Origin: Stictocephala bisonia
Lineage: Eukaryota; Arthropoda; Insecta; Hemiptera; Membracidae
Direction: 5' to 3'
Assembly (NCBI GenBank): GCA_035578905.1
Contig: JAQJVL010000103.1
Location: forward strand, 620,001 to 684,000
DNA: 64,000 bases
Shown in pieces: positions 23,560-33,957 of this stretch; the stretch's first letter is position 1, and every line of letters starts with the position of its first letter. A model generated the notes under the pieces. It did not search any database and was not told the DNA's origin. It saw nothing but the letters and a program-made list of their open reading frames with translations. A program made the translations under genes and the position numbers.

Positions 23560-23793
23560 TTACTTTTCTCCCCAGATTTACAACAGAATTCAACAGAATT
23601 TCAAAGCACTCAGCTATGTATCTTTTAAAAATAAACTTAAGCTACATTTGGAATATGATTATTTTAAAATCTAAGTTATGTAAAATATATTTTGTTTTGT
23701 GATTTTAGTCTAGTGCTAGGATTATATATGTAATTTTTGAATGACTTGAGTTTTTTTTAAACAACTGTATGTTGAAAAATACTCCAAATAAAG
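23560..23793 (+). mobile_element. CR1/Jockey-like LINE 3' end
   Basis: A short frame reads IYNRIQQNFKALSYVSFKNKLKLHLEYDYFKI and stops at about 23672. This is the pattern of the last residues of many Jockey/CR1 reverse transcriptases (a pattern from family knowledge). It is followed by an AT-rich untranslated region ending in CCAAATAAAGACG with a polyadenylation-like AATAAA. It is 5'-truncated and meets the opposite-strand LINE at 23798 tail to tail. Confidence 0.6.
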
Positions 23794-23797
23794 ACGT

Positions 23798-24530
23798 TAT
23801 TTATTTATTTATTTATTTATTTCAGATTTACATGACAGCTACAGGACATGATACTTATAAAACTCTTGTACATAATAATTAACATATTCCCAAAACAGCC
23901 ATCTTAACTAAACATAATTTAATCCTAAACTTCTTAAATTAAACAATCATACTAAACTAAACTGCTGGCAGCTAAAAAAAAAAACAATATCAAACTCACT
24001 CTATTACAATTCACAATATAAATTATTGAACTCTTTATATTTAAGGTAAAATACAAAATTTACACATAGTATACATATACTTCTCCATAAGTAAATTCAA
24101 AATAAAAGGTTGCTACATTTCGTTAAAATACTCTTCAACTTATCATTAAAAATATCAAACGCAAATTGATTTAAATTAAGAAATCTTAGAGTCTTATATA
24201 ACGGAAAATCATAATGTGAAACCGTTCTACATCTAGGCAAGGCAAATAAATTAAACTCTCTAAAAATATGATGTGGTACATGTAAACCTATGATACTTAA
24301 TAAATACGGACTATCAATGGAATTATTAAACAACTTACATACAAAACTAATTGAAGCTAGTTCTCTCCTGGTGGACAACATTTTAACTGAAAACATCTCT
24401 CTCAAATTAGAAGTAGGGGTATCATAAGGGCATACATAATTAAACTTTTTATAAAATAGGAATTTAAGAAATTTGTTCTGTATTTTCTCCAAATTACCAG
24501 ACTCCATTAAATTCATTATAAATGTGATAC
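23798..24530 (-). mobile_element. CR1/Jockey-like LINE 3' end, opposite strand
   Basis: Read on the minus strand: 3' coding part (24516-24097), then about 270 bp of untranslated sequence, then a tail of AAAT/TAAA repeats (23798-23822). Truncated at its 5' side near 24530. Confidence 0.75.
24097..24516 (-). pseudogene. C-terminal part of LINE reverse-transcriptase polyprotein
   Basis: A 139-codon frame: MNLMESGNLEKIQNKFLKFLFYKKFNYVCPYDTP, then LREMFSVKMLSTRRELASISFVCKLFNN, then VPHHIFREFNLFALPRCRTV, ending in FDIFNDKLKSILTK. The order LE-x-IQ-x-KFL, L-x-RR with FV-x-KL-x-N, and a final amphipathic segment is characteristic of the domain after the thumb in CR1/Jockey-clade ORF2 proteins. The catalytic reverse-transcriptase part is missing through 5' truncation. 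The part that remains has no stops, so the insertion is fairly recent. Clade assignment beyond CR1/Jockey-like is not possible from this piece. Confidence 0.75.
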
Positions 24531-25260
24531 ATTAAAAAATGTTTAATAAAGTTGAAATTCTTTGTACAGTGAAAACTTGTTGAAATTCCGGTACTTTTTG
24601 TTCCAACTAGGATAACAATTACTAAGACTTGCAATACAATTATTAAATGTATATATCATAACATGTGATTAAATGAGGGAAACATTGTGTAAGTAGATAT
24701 TTCGTAGGCTACTTAGTTCCTTACAAAACATCCTTATAACTCTGTTGTACAATTTCTCCACCTACATTAAGGTTAAATTAATAATACACTTTAGGAAATG
24801 AAATTTTATAACATTGAATCTTAATGTATATCATCCAGAAACTATGTACTTACTGACCTAACCTAACCTAACCTCACGAAATCTCGGGAACTATTGAACA
24901 GATTTTTATTAAATTTGGAAACTTAGATTTGGTATCGTAGAAACCCACTTAGAGTTTTTCTCAAACTCAATTCTTAAAAAGTAGAAATAGCCTCTAAACT
25001 TTCCATGTTTTTGACTAGAAAAATATTTCCATTCATTTAATACTTTATTTCGAACAGCTGATAAAAAAACATAAACAAGACACAAAATCTTGGCTAGTTT
25101 GGTTTTCACTAAAATATTTAAGGCAATTTCTACTGACATGATTGGACTATTAAATATTTCTAAAGTAGACTTAGAGGGTTTTCTAGACTATAGTACCATG
25201 GATGGAAGAGTAACCGAGCGTAAATAATCACCCCGAAGGGAAGTATGGGTAATCGGATAA
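24531..25260. other. non-coding stretch
   Basis: No gene. The part from about 24880 to 25250 contains phrases such as ATCTCGGGAACTATTGAACAG that resemble the 5' part of Helitron-like short elements. It also holds the telomere-like run at 24857. Confidence 0.45.
24857..24874. repeat. short telomere-like CCTAA run
   Basis: Three and a half units of CCTAA, the complement of the insect telomeric unit TTAGG. It is very short and isolated. Confidence 0.6.
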
Positions 25261-25327
25261 TAAGTATATAAATGCTTAAACGTGTTTCAAATTTTTATTA
25301 CTAATATATTCAAAATCATTAGTTTAT
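25261..25327 (+). repeat. 67-bp direct repeat, left copy
   Basis: Begins TAAGTATATAAATGCTTAAA and ends at AGTTTAT. It is identical to 25941-26007 except for one base, and the two copies exactly bracket the Helitron-like element. Confidence 0.9.
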
Positions 25328-25347
25328 CTATATTTATAAAAGAGGAT

Positions 25348-25392
<45 letters not shown>

Positions 25393-25941
25393 TGAAGTTT
25401 CTGCGCCGCCAAACCATCCAACCGATCGCCATGAAACTTTAGGATGTTGTCCTGTATACTCCTGAGATGGTTTCTGTGAAGTTTGATGCAGATCCGTCCA
25501 CAGGGTCCCGCCCCACGAGCTCCTAAAGATCCCATGTTATTTAAATGGAGAATCTGAATTGTTTACAAAAAACATATGACTGTGTGGTTTAATATAGTTT
25601 CACATGCCATAAGCAGATTGAAGTTCTCACAACAACAGTACTGTATATGTTTTGATTTATTGTAGTTCTACATTTCACCATGAGAGTGTAGCACACACTA
25701 CTTTTACTTGATCAGGTGATCTGTATTTGGTGTTAACCTTTTTTCCTCGGTAATTAAAACATGTGGTGAAACGTGAAAATAAAAAATAAATAATTATTTG
25801 TTTTGTAGTTTACTTTTTATGACATGCCTCCTAAAAAATCTAATATTGGTAGAAGAAGCAAAAATGCTCGAATTTTTTCAGCTATTAGGTTCTAAATCAA
25901 ACTCAATATTATGACCGGCGAAGCGGGCGGGTACAGCTAGT
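25328..25941 (+). mobile_element. Helitron-like (Helentron-type) short element
   Basis: The 5' side has CTATATTTATAAAAGAGG followed by a TA microsatellite (about 25350-25389) and AAGTTTCTGCGCCGCCAAAC. The 3' side ends CCGGCGAAGCGGG, a hairpin with a GAA loop, then GCGGGTACAGCTAGT. A hairpin shortly before CTAGT is the usual 3' end of Helitron/Helentron elements, which move by rolling-circle replication using a helper. There is no Rep-helicase here, so the element is non-autonomous. The classification is from the termini alone. The flanking 67-bp repeats are unexpected for this class. Confidence 0.55.
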
Positions 25942-26007
25942 AAGTATATAAATGCTTAAACGTGTTTCAAGTTTTTATTACTAATATATTCAAAATCATT
26001 AGTTTAT
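25941..26007 (+). repeat. 67-bp direct repeat, right copy
   Basis: Matches 25261-25327 with one A/G difference. It starts right at the element's terminal CTAG-T. Confidence 0.9.
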
Positions 26008-27316
26008 ACTTGAAATAAATTATGAAAATCATAAACATTCATAAGTAATATTTACTTAAGTGACATTAAATCCAGCAAGTGAACTGTAACAAAATTGATA
26101 TTTTTCATTATAAATTAAATTAAGTGTAAACCATAACTGTGCACATTCCATTTTACAATAATATACCTGAAAGTGTTGTATATTTATTGAAAATGATAGC
26201 AACACAGTAAGAAAATAAAAGTATTTGATAACTCATTAAAGCAGAGTTATCATTTCCCAACACTTTTTAGAGGAGAGCTTAATCGTCACTTTTCGATCCT
26301 CACAACAAACTTATTAAAATTTAAAAATAACAAAAAGTCAATGAAATCTACTAGTCAATTCAAATATTGTATTATTTCTAAACTATTCAATCTTAATTTA
26401 ATTTTATAGATTAAACAAACACTCGAGTAAATAGTTTTTAATTTCGTTAATTTTTACCTATTTCTGGAGTGTTTGTTTTATTATAACATTAAATTATAAA
26501 TCCAGTAAGAAAATAGCTTGAAGAATGAGATATTCAATCTTAATTAATTTTCCATAGAACTAATAGTCGTATGAATGAATATTCAAGATAATATTATTTA
26601 TCATCTGTGAACGATGTCTGTATTTATATTCCTTAAATGAATATAAAAAATATGTTCAAATAAAAATTCAATCTTATCAGAAATGTATTTTCGATTCAAT
26701 ATTAATGCGATCAGGCTATTCAATTTCAGGGGATCAGAGGATTTCAGAATAAGAAGAATAATTGAATAATCAGAATACTCACAGTCTCGTGAATAAAGTG
26801 GAGGGAGGTCGTTAAATATTATATGATTTAGAGTCGCCTTCATTTTATAAATCTTAGTTGTATATTTTTCTAACTCTTTCATAGTATTACTAGCTTAATC
26901 AGGATGTTTTACAAACTTTAACAATTTATTGTATTGACTATCGATATTTTGACTGCTCTATATATTTATATATAAAAAAACTCTTTTATTTTTATTTAAA
27001 TACGATCCTATGGTTCCATGCTCTTCATCGTTTTGTTGAAATGCTCTCCAGTAGATTGTAGTAGTCGTCATTTTAAAAGGCTAACAATTTTTTTTTTTTT
27101 TTTACCTACACTTTGGTTGTGGATGTGTTTTGACATATGAAATCTCGATTTTTGAAGAACAAAATAGACATAAATAAACCCAACTGTTCACTTATTTTAA
27201 AGATGTGGTCTATGTTACTGATATTACGTAGTAAAATTAGTTTTTTATGTACATGTCATTTTTATATCGTTAAAGTTATGTTATATAGGCCTACATATTA
27301 TATAAGAGTATTCATA
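26008..27316. other. non-coding stretch
   Basis: AT-rich. A 93-codon minus-strand frame (26882-26601, MKELEKYTTKIYKMKATL...) has no recognisable domain and AT-driven composition, so I do not call it a gene. A poly-T run lies at about 27089-27102. Confidence 0.5.
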
Positions 27317-27725
27317 TTTGAGACGCCAACACAGTTTTCACGTATTTTAAAGTGAATATGAATTAATACATGAGTGTGGATTATACGTGTATCCTGGTTA
27401 CTAACTAAGGTCACATGTTCCTTAGAGAGAGCCGGGGAAACTAAGAGGCCTACAACTGCACGTGGAGTCCGAACCACATAGTATTTATCTGATCAGCTAA
27501 AGACAATCCTGACACAGTTCTCTCCCTTACACAATATCCAGGCCCTGACTATCTACCAACAAGGACTTCTCTAGTAGTGTCCACGTCGACGATAACCATT
27601 GTGTGTACACTGTGTCGGTATTAAGACTACTGATAAAAAAACAGAATTATCGCCTACAAGCTCCTCAACAGTTTTTCCTCAAGTAGCTGGGTTACAGCAC
27701 TACGCCACTAGTACCGACACCTGAA
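27317..27725 (-). mobile_element. SINE family B, copy 3
   Basis: Minus strand, nearly full length. The head has GTGGCGTAGTGCTGTAACCC (A-box-like) at the right side, the body has GACACTACTAGAGAAGTCC, the second B-box-like block is GTGGTTCGGACTCCACGTG, and a tail with GTTGGCGTCTCAAATA lies at the left side. There are several small indels, including an A-run insertion near 27635. Confidence 0.85.
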
Positions 27726-27766
27726 TGTAGTTAAGTATGATGTAGAGAAGTTGAGTGAGGCTGGTG

Positions 27767-27819
27767 GAAGAGGTAGAAGAGGTAGAAGAGGTAGAAGAGG
27801 TAGAAGAGGTCTTTCTAAT
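27767..27819. repeat. 9-bp tandem repeat
   Basis: About five and a half copies of AGGTAGAAG, next to the head of SINE B copy 3. Confidence 0.9.
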
Positions 27820-28959
27820 AAACAGACTCAGCAGTTATTAGAAATTTCAACGTATATTAATGTTATATTTGTCTATATACAGGATATTTCTTTTACAACG
27901 CAACCCATTATTTGAAACGTAAATAATATAATCTGTAAATACAATTAACAATAGGCCTTCATATAGTTATACAATGGGTTTAGAATACTGCTCGAAAGCA
28001 TCTTGACATAAAACAAACGACTTGTTTTAAAATATTCCCACACGATAAACACTCTCTAGTCTTTGCTCAAAACCATGTTTCTAACCTCAACTTAATAACA
28101 TTGCATGAAACTCAAATAAAGTGAATAACAATGGAGCAATAAATCAGCTGATAGTCAAGGAAGAAGAGGAAACAGTGCTACCAACCTATGAACTTGTAAT
28201 TATTTTAAACCTTCATTTTCTGTACTTATAAATAGGATTGCGTTTTAAAATAAACACCTTGTATTTGTATAATACGTATAAATTATATTGTTAAAGTCTG
28301 AAAGTTTCAAGTTAAACCAAATAAAAAAAATATCTAGACAAAGATACTTTTGGTTAATAAAACTTGTTGAGCGCACCAATACTATCAGTACTTAAGTAGT
28401 TAACTGTAAGAAAGTTAAACAATATTTTTGTGATAATTAATGTCTGTTCAAAAAACAATATTTTGCTTTTTTAATCTAGCCATTCTAAATGAAATGAACC
28501 AAACGTACAACTCTACGCTTATTTCTTTCAAGTTAGAAGTTTTAAGTGAGGTATTTGAAGTATGAGTGTTTGGTTGCCACTCGGGGTTTTAATTGCTCTT
28601 CAGACTCATTGCACTACCTCCGATATTAGTTTGTAGTTCACTTGAGGTTGCGCCAACTTTATGTGCATTAATGAGTACTTTTTTAAACGTTTTGCTTTGA
28701 AGCATAGCTAGCTTATTACTGTGCTGAAATTTAAATATTAAAAAACATTTCATTTGTACTGAAATTAATATCCATTGAATTTGCATTAATTTTGAAAAAC
28801 ATTGTTGAGCACATTTAGTACCGAATTTTGTGTAACTCAAACATTGGAAAGATCCTAATAAATTAAATGTTTTTTAGATGTTTCATTTTGTGTGAGATTT
28901 ATTGTACTTTTTTTACAAAAATAACATAGAATTGCAAATTCATTTAACACTTGTTATTT
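27820..28959. other. non-coding stretch
   Basis: No gene recognised. The 83-codon minus-strand frame at 28840-28589 has no recognisable domain. Confidence 0.5.
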
Positions 28960-29222
28960 ATTTATTCGTAAGATCGTCAAGATGTGGGTGAATATGTATT
29001 CCGAATTAGTGTGACAAGTGTAGATAAGCGAACTTAACGTTGTTACAAACTAAGACCGGCTATTCCTTAGAAAGTGTCATTAATTAATAGCCCAATGACA
29101 AATGAACAGCCGGTGGTTATCAGCTGATCTCTTTCAAAATGTGTTACGAGTCTGATTGGGATCGAACTGAGAACCTTTAGCTCATGAAGCTGAGATTTAA
29201 CTAACTACGCTACCGACCAATT
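28960..29222 (-). mobile_element. tRNA-type SINE family A, copy 1
   Basis: On the minus strand it starts TTGGTCGGTAGCGTAGTTAG (tRNA-like 5' end with an A box), then GGTTCTCAGTTCGATCCCAA (B box), a body with CAGCTGATAACCACCGGCTG, and a tail shared with family B (TTGTAACAACG..., CGATCTTACGAATAAATAA). It is full length with a TAAA-rich 3' end. Pol III boxes are read from the sequence. Confidence 0.85.
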
Positions 29223-30307
29223 ATTTATTATAATTGGAAAATATAAATATTATAAATAATTATAAAATATACATTTTAAAATTATCGAAACCAGCTGACA
29301 ATATTACAATGTTTCATTATTTAATTAATGTAATATTTACAGAATTTTATATTAATTAAAATTACTCTTGTTGAGTAGTAGTCCAATTTTATTATTTATT
29401 TATTTAGTATAAAGACCATACGTTAAATATTTAAATTTGACACGTACCCTTTATCTCAGCGTTTTTCATTAAAATTTCATAACAGTGAACTGAATTTTTT
29501 TTAGAAAATTCAATTTAAAATAAAATAATATAAGTAAAATTAGGTAATATGAGAATGATGTGTAGATATAAATTCTTTTTTATTTATTTACCCCCATAGA
29601 CCACAACTTATTTCGTTTAGATGAATATATTTAAATTTTACATTCAGTAGGCTATTCTAAATAGTGACAGAAAAACACGTGTATTTTTGTTCATGACAAG
29701 AGTTAGTGCATAGTTTTAAACAGATAAATAATTTATAGTTTGATATATCGGTTACCTGATATATCGATATTTTTATTTCGATATTATCGTTATATCGATA
29801 TTTGGTTTGCGATATATCAATATGTTGAAAATATTTGCCATCCCCAGCTAAATATAACACATGGGTATGAAGGGTGTATTATTGTTAGATTCCTTTGTAA
29901 ATTTCTTTGTTCTGAGCGTAGTAAATGTAGTTTAGACACATGAATGTTTTTACCTTTTAACTTGTACTTTAATAAATTTGTGTTGAGTAACTTTCGCTTT
30001 TATTGTGCTATAATTCTATCTACAAAATAAAAAAGTAATATATTCTAATTTTAGGTGTTATATATTCTTATGATTAAAACATATACTAAAATAATATTAA
30101 AAAACTCTTATACTAATATTATAAATACTGTTCTTTTTCAATATTTTGGGAAAAAATTAAATTGCATACAGTATATGAAAAAATAGTAAAATAATTTATT
30201 TTCAAATGTTCAAACATCTCAAATGTCTCATGATTGAAAATGAAGTCCATTGAAAAACAACAAAAATGAACGACACACATAAACCTTATATAATCTCACA
30301 AAAAATT
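29223..30307. other. non-coding stretch with ATATCGAT cluster
   Basis: No gene. Between 29740 and 29830 there are repeated GATATATCG and TATCGATA palindromes, including TATCGATA at 29762 and 29793. The rest is AT-rich. Confidence 0.5.
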
Positions 30308-30848
30308 TTAATTATATAAATAATTTACTGCCTCACTTGCACAATCCATTTCAGTTTTATTGCAGTGTATACATTTCGGGGATAACCCCATCTTCATAGC
30401 ATCTTAAAATATAAAACTACACAAACTTAGTTAATTTAGTACACTGTATAACGTTGTGGTGAAAAAATAAAATAAAATAAATATTGAAACAATTCGGATT
30501 AGATTCTTAACCTTCAAACATTTTGTATAGACTACTTTAAAAATAAAAGTGACAGTTCGTATCATATGGTAGGTGGGTGCTCTCATATGATACGAACTGT
30601 CACTTTTATTTTTAAAGTAGTCTATACAAAATGTTTGAAGGTTAAGAATCTAATCCGAATTGTTTCAATATTTATTTTATTTTAATTTATACACCACAAC
30701 GTTATACAGTGTACTGAATTAACTAAGTTTGTGTAGTTTTATATTTTAAGATGCTATGAAGATGGGGTTATCCCCGAAATGTACACATTGCAATAAAACT
30801 GAAATGGATTGTGCAAGTAAGGCAGTAAATTATTTATATAATTAATTT
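30308..30848. repeat. 0.54-kb near-perfect palindrome
   Basis: Arms of about 262 bp (30308-30568 and 30584-30848) are almost identical reverse complements around a 15-base centre (GTAGGTGGGTGCTCT). Differences include GTATACAC versus GTACACAT and a few bases in an AT run. As RNA or single-stranded DNA it would form one long hairpin. Each arm holds a hammerhead-like fold. No coding frame. It could be a foldback element, a head-to-head pair of retroelement ends, or a template-switch product. Confidence 0.9.
30735..30800 (+). other. hammerhead-ribozyme-like motif (degenerate)
   Basis: Possible type I fold on the plus strand. Stem I is AGTTTTAT (30735-30742) with ATAAAACT (30793-30800), plus TGC (30752-30754) with GCA (30790-30792). 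The core is TGAAGA (30757-30762). Stem II is GGGG/CCCC with a TTAT loop. Then come GAAA (30776-30779), stem III ATGT/ACAT (30779-30788) and a U at the cleavage position (30789). The conserved C before UGANGA is replaced by UA, so activity is doubtful. The opposite arm carries the same motif on the minus strand at about 30352-30418 with a weaker stem III. Confidence 0.4.
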
Positions 30849-31347
30849 TACACAAATCAGTGCTACATATTGAAATAAAAATAAAAATTTTAAATTTAAA
30901 TGTTGGAAATATTAAACAAAATAAACACACCTTACTAATGAAATTGATTATACGTATTTATTTTAATATATAGACCTGCTAAATATTTAATTAAATGTTC
31001 GGTCCGTAGACATTAAACTACATCATTTCAATTATAATTAACATGATGGACATTTACGTTTTACTTTCAGCGACATATGTGACGGCGTAAACACGTGATT
31101 TAGGTACATGCGTGTATTGGGGTGGTTGCCTACACACTTGTGCAGGAGCTGAAACTCATGGCGATCTCATTCGGTAGCTGACAATTGAACGATTTACTAA
31201 AAAAACAAGAAAACTCTCATTTCGTATCGGTCCAGTAAAGCCGGTTTATCTTTTCGGTGAAATTAGTTCATGTTCGGTTGTCATAGGTAGCACCAGAGGT
31301 CTTTCTCCCTCTGTATCTCTACAGCAAACGGTAAAGTGACTACGTTA
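30849..31347. other. non-coding stretch
   Basis: Nothing recognised. It contains GC-richer phrases around 31070-31350 but no coding frame. Confidence 0.5.
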
Positions 31348-32217
31348 GGTTTCAAAATGCAATATACTCGAGTTTGAACCTCTGCTATAAATACAATATT
31401 TATTCAATTTCTAAAACTGATACACCAATTTTTAGCTTATTTAATTTTGCTTGTGAATAAATTTGTTCTATTTTAGCATTAAATATTTTTATTGTGGTTC
31501 GAAATAATACTGGTTTTCAGTACCTTTGAAACAAAGTTCACTTTGACATTTTTTTAAATAAACAACTATTAAGGTTAGAATAAGTAAATTGTAACTATAC
31601 TTTAAAAGTTTAAGTTTTCAATAGAATCCTCAATTCCTAGAATTTTTGTCTTGATAGTAAACATGTTTTTGTAATTATTGTAAACCCTTGCAATCTCAGG
31701 TTCGGCTAATCACATAACCTTCCGATTTGGCTTATAATTAGCGGATTTAAAAATAAGATACAAATTTATATTTTGGATTACCATGATAGTATCCTGTGAT
31801 TTTATATTTATTAATAAATCAACAGGCATCAATGTACAATGTAAAATTAATAAAGGGTGCTTTATTAAAATTATTAGTCAATTTATAGCTACAAGAATAT
31901 TATTTTATTCAAGCAAAATTCTAGAAACTAAGCATTCTATAAAAACTTACCTCTTAAAATACAGTTAACATTTCAATGTTTTAACCTTAATAGTTTTTTA
32001 TTTACAAAATATTTAAGTGGAACTTTAAAAGTACTAAGAATCACTTTTTTTCTTCAAACCACAATAACAAATATTTAATACTAAAACAAAACATTTTAAT
32101 TTATATGGCAAGACGCAAATTTAAATAAGCTGAAAATCGGTGTATCAATTTTAGAAGTTGAATAACTTTTGTATTTATACGAGAGGTTCAAACTCGAGCA
32201 TATTGCATTTTGAAACC
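31348..32217. repeat. second large inverted repeat
   Basis: Arms of about 308 bp (31348-31655 and 31910-32217) match as reverse complements at an estimated 75-85 percent, with shared blocks GGTTTCAAAATGCAATAT, CTCGAGTTTGAACCTCT, TGATACACC and AACTATTAAGGTTA. The spacer is about 254 bp and unrelated. It is older than the palindrome 0.5 kb upstream and not similar to it. No transposase. Confidence 0.8.
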
Positions 32218-32487
32218 GACAGTAAAAGCTGAGAAAATAGTACGTCGAATGGTCGTCTGAGCATTTATGTGAAACCATTTATTTTAGATAGCAGCACGTG
32301 TAAGTGTCTACAGCAAATACATTAGCTTGGACAGTCTATATTCAATTATGATACTCATCAATGCAGCAGGTGACATTGTAACAAGATAGCTGAACAATCT
32401 GGAAATGTAAGTGTCATCAATTACCAACATAATCATTGCACAATCATCAACATAGACTAAATAAATGGTTCTAATGAACTCGTACAA
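32218..32487. other. short non-coding gap
   Basis: Nothing recognised. Confidence 0.5.
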
Positions 32488-32956
32488 ACTTTCCCCCACA
32501 TTTTAAACTAAAAAATCAAAACTTTGAAAATTACCAGTTTGATTCCCAAATATGTTTTTTGCCATAAGTAAAAAAACTAGCCAAATTAGAGACATGTGGT
32601 TTTTACTAAAATATTTTAACTTATAATTTACATCTTTCTTGAAAATTTATAAAAATCTTTATAACCATTTTTGAGAAACTTCCATTTTTGTTTTGCCCAT
32701 AAAAAATGTTTCTAAAAAGTGAAAAATGGTCTGAAGATATTAGTTAAATACACCTACATACCAAATTTAATAAAAATGTATGCATCCGTTTGGTCTCCAG
32801 TGAACTGCACATACACACACTTTTTTTTTTTTTTTTTGCAAAAAATCCACATTTTGGGTTCAGGGGATCCTAAAAAGGATTTTTAGACCAACTTGTTAAG
32901 AAATTTTGTCGACGATCACAATACTTTGTTCTATATTAACGCATATGGGGGAAAGT
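32488..32956 (+). mobile_element. non-autonomous element family D, copy 2
   Basis: Clear inverted ends ACTTTCCCCCA and TGGGGGAAAGT. The interior matches copy 1 throughout (ATCCGTTTGGTCTCCA, GGGTTCAGGGGATCCT, ACGATCACAATACTTT). It has a 17-base poly-T inside (about 32821-32837). Confidence 0.75.
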
Positions 32957-33957
32957 ATAATCTAACTAGTAGTGAATAAAATAATCCAGTGAAACAAAAA
33001 ATGCTTCATGCTACTGTTTAAACCAGTGACCTGCATTTGAGCTAATCAACTAATTTAATTTTTCTATTTCCATTTACTGAATGTAACATGGAAATTCAAG
33101 ATTTAAAGATTTTTTTCAGTTTTATACATATAATAGGCTTTGCAATAATGTTCAAAGAGAATTGTTTAACAATCAACTGAGGATTATGTGAATTTATTAT
33201 CTTTTGAAATTCCACTTTAATACTGGTAACTGGTCTTTGAGTGTGTATTTCTTTGGCTGGGCTCAGCTCGTTCCACTGAATAAAGAACAAAGTAAGTGAT
33301 TATTTTCTCTTTTTTAGCTTTTGTGAAAAATTTAACTATAAATAGCATATAAGTTATTTAGCATGTACAAAAAGAAACAGGGATGTTACTTATCTAATCT
33401 TATTCAATCAACTGATATGACTTGCAGGTTTTATTAGGGTGTTTTATATTTTAAAAGGGGTTCCCCTCTTTACTTTTAAGAAAGCTACCACAAGAAAATT
33501 GAAAATATTGAATATTTCAAGTCTTTCATTTAAATCTAAATTTTTATTTTGAGTTAGTATCTCTAACACCAAAAGAGGTATTTTATATAATTATAAAAAG
33601 TGATAAATGTTTTCAATATTTTATATCTTGGTGAATTTTAAATTATTAATTTTAGATATAATTCTTTTGTAAAGACTTAATTGATTTTGTAAATAGGAAG
33701 TTACTAAATAGTGGATTAAAGAATGAAATAGAGAAGAATATTAGTAGCCTATAATTTTAGAAATTTTATTTTGAGATTTTAATTTTATTTAAAGAAAATT
33801 TTGTTCGTTTGCTAAAAGTTAGTTTTCAACTGTTCATTCACTTTAAACTCTCTTAAATCGTATTTTACAGTATAAATTATCTTTTTTAAATGTTTTCATT
33901 TAATATTACAGTAACAGTTAAATTAAATATTATTGCATTTACTTAATTTTTTTGTTT
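32957..33957. other. non-coding stretch
   Basis: AT-rich. The minus-strand frame at 33290-33096 is not recognisable. Confidence 0.5.

Noticed and set aside
25328..25941. Element first considered as a non-LTR retrotransposon because of its flanking 67-bp duplication
   Set aside because: No A-rich or simple-repeat tail and no coding part. The hairpin and CTAGT end fit Helitron-type elements better, though the question is kept open as a finding.
26601..26882. 93-codon minus-strand frame
   Set aside because: AT-driven composition, no domain, no surrounding gene structure.
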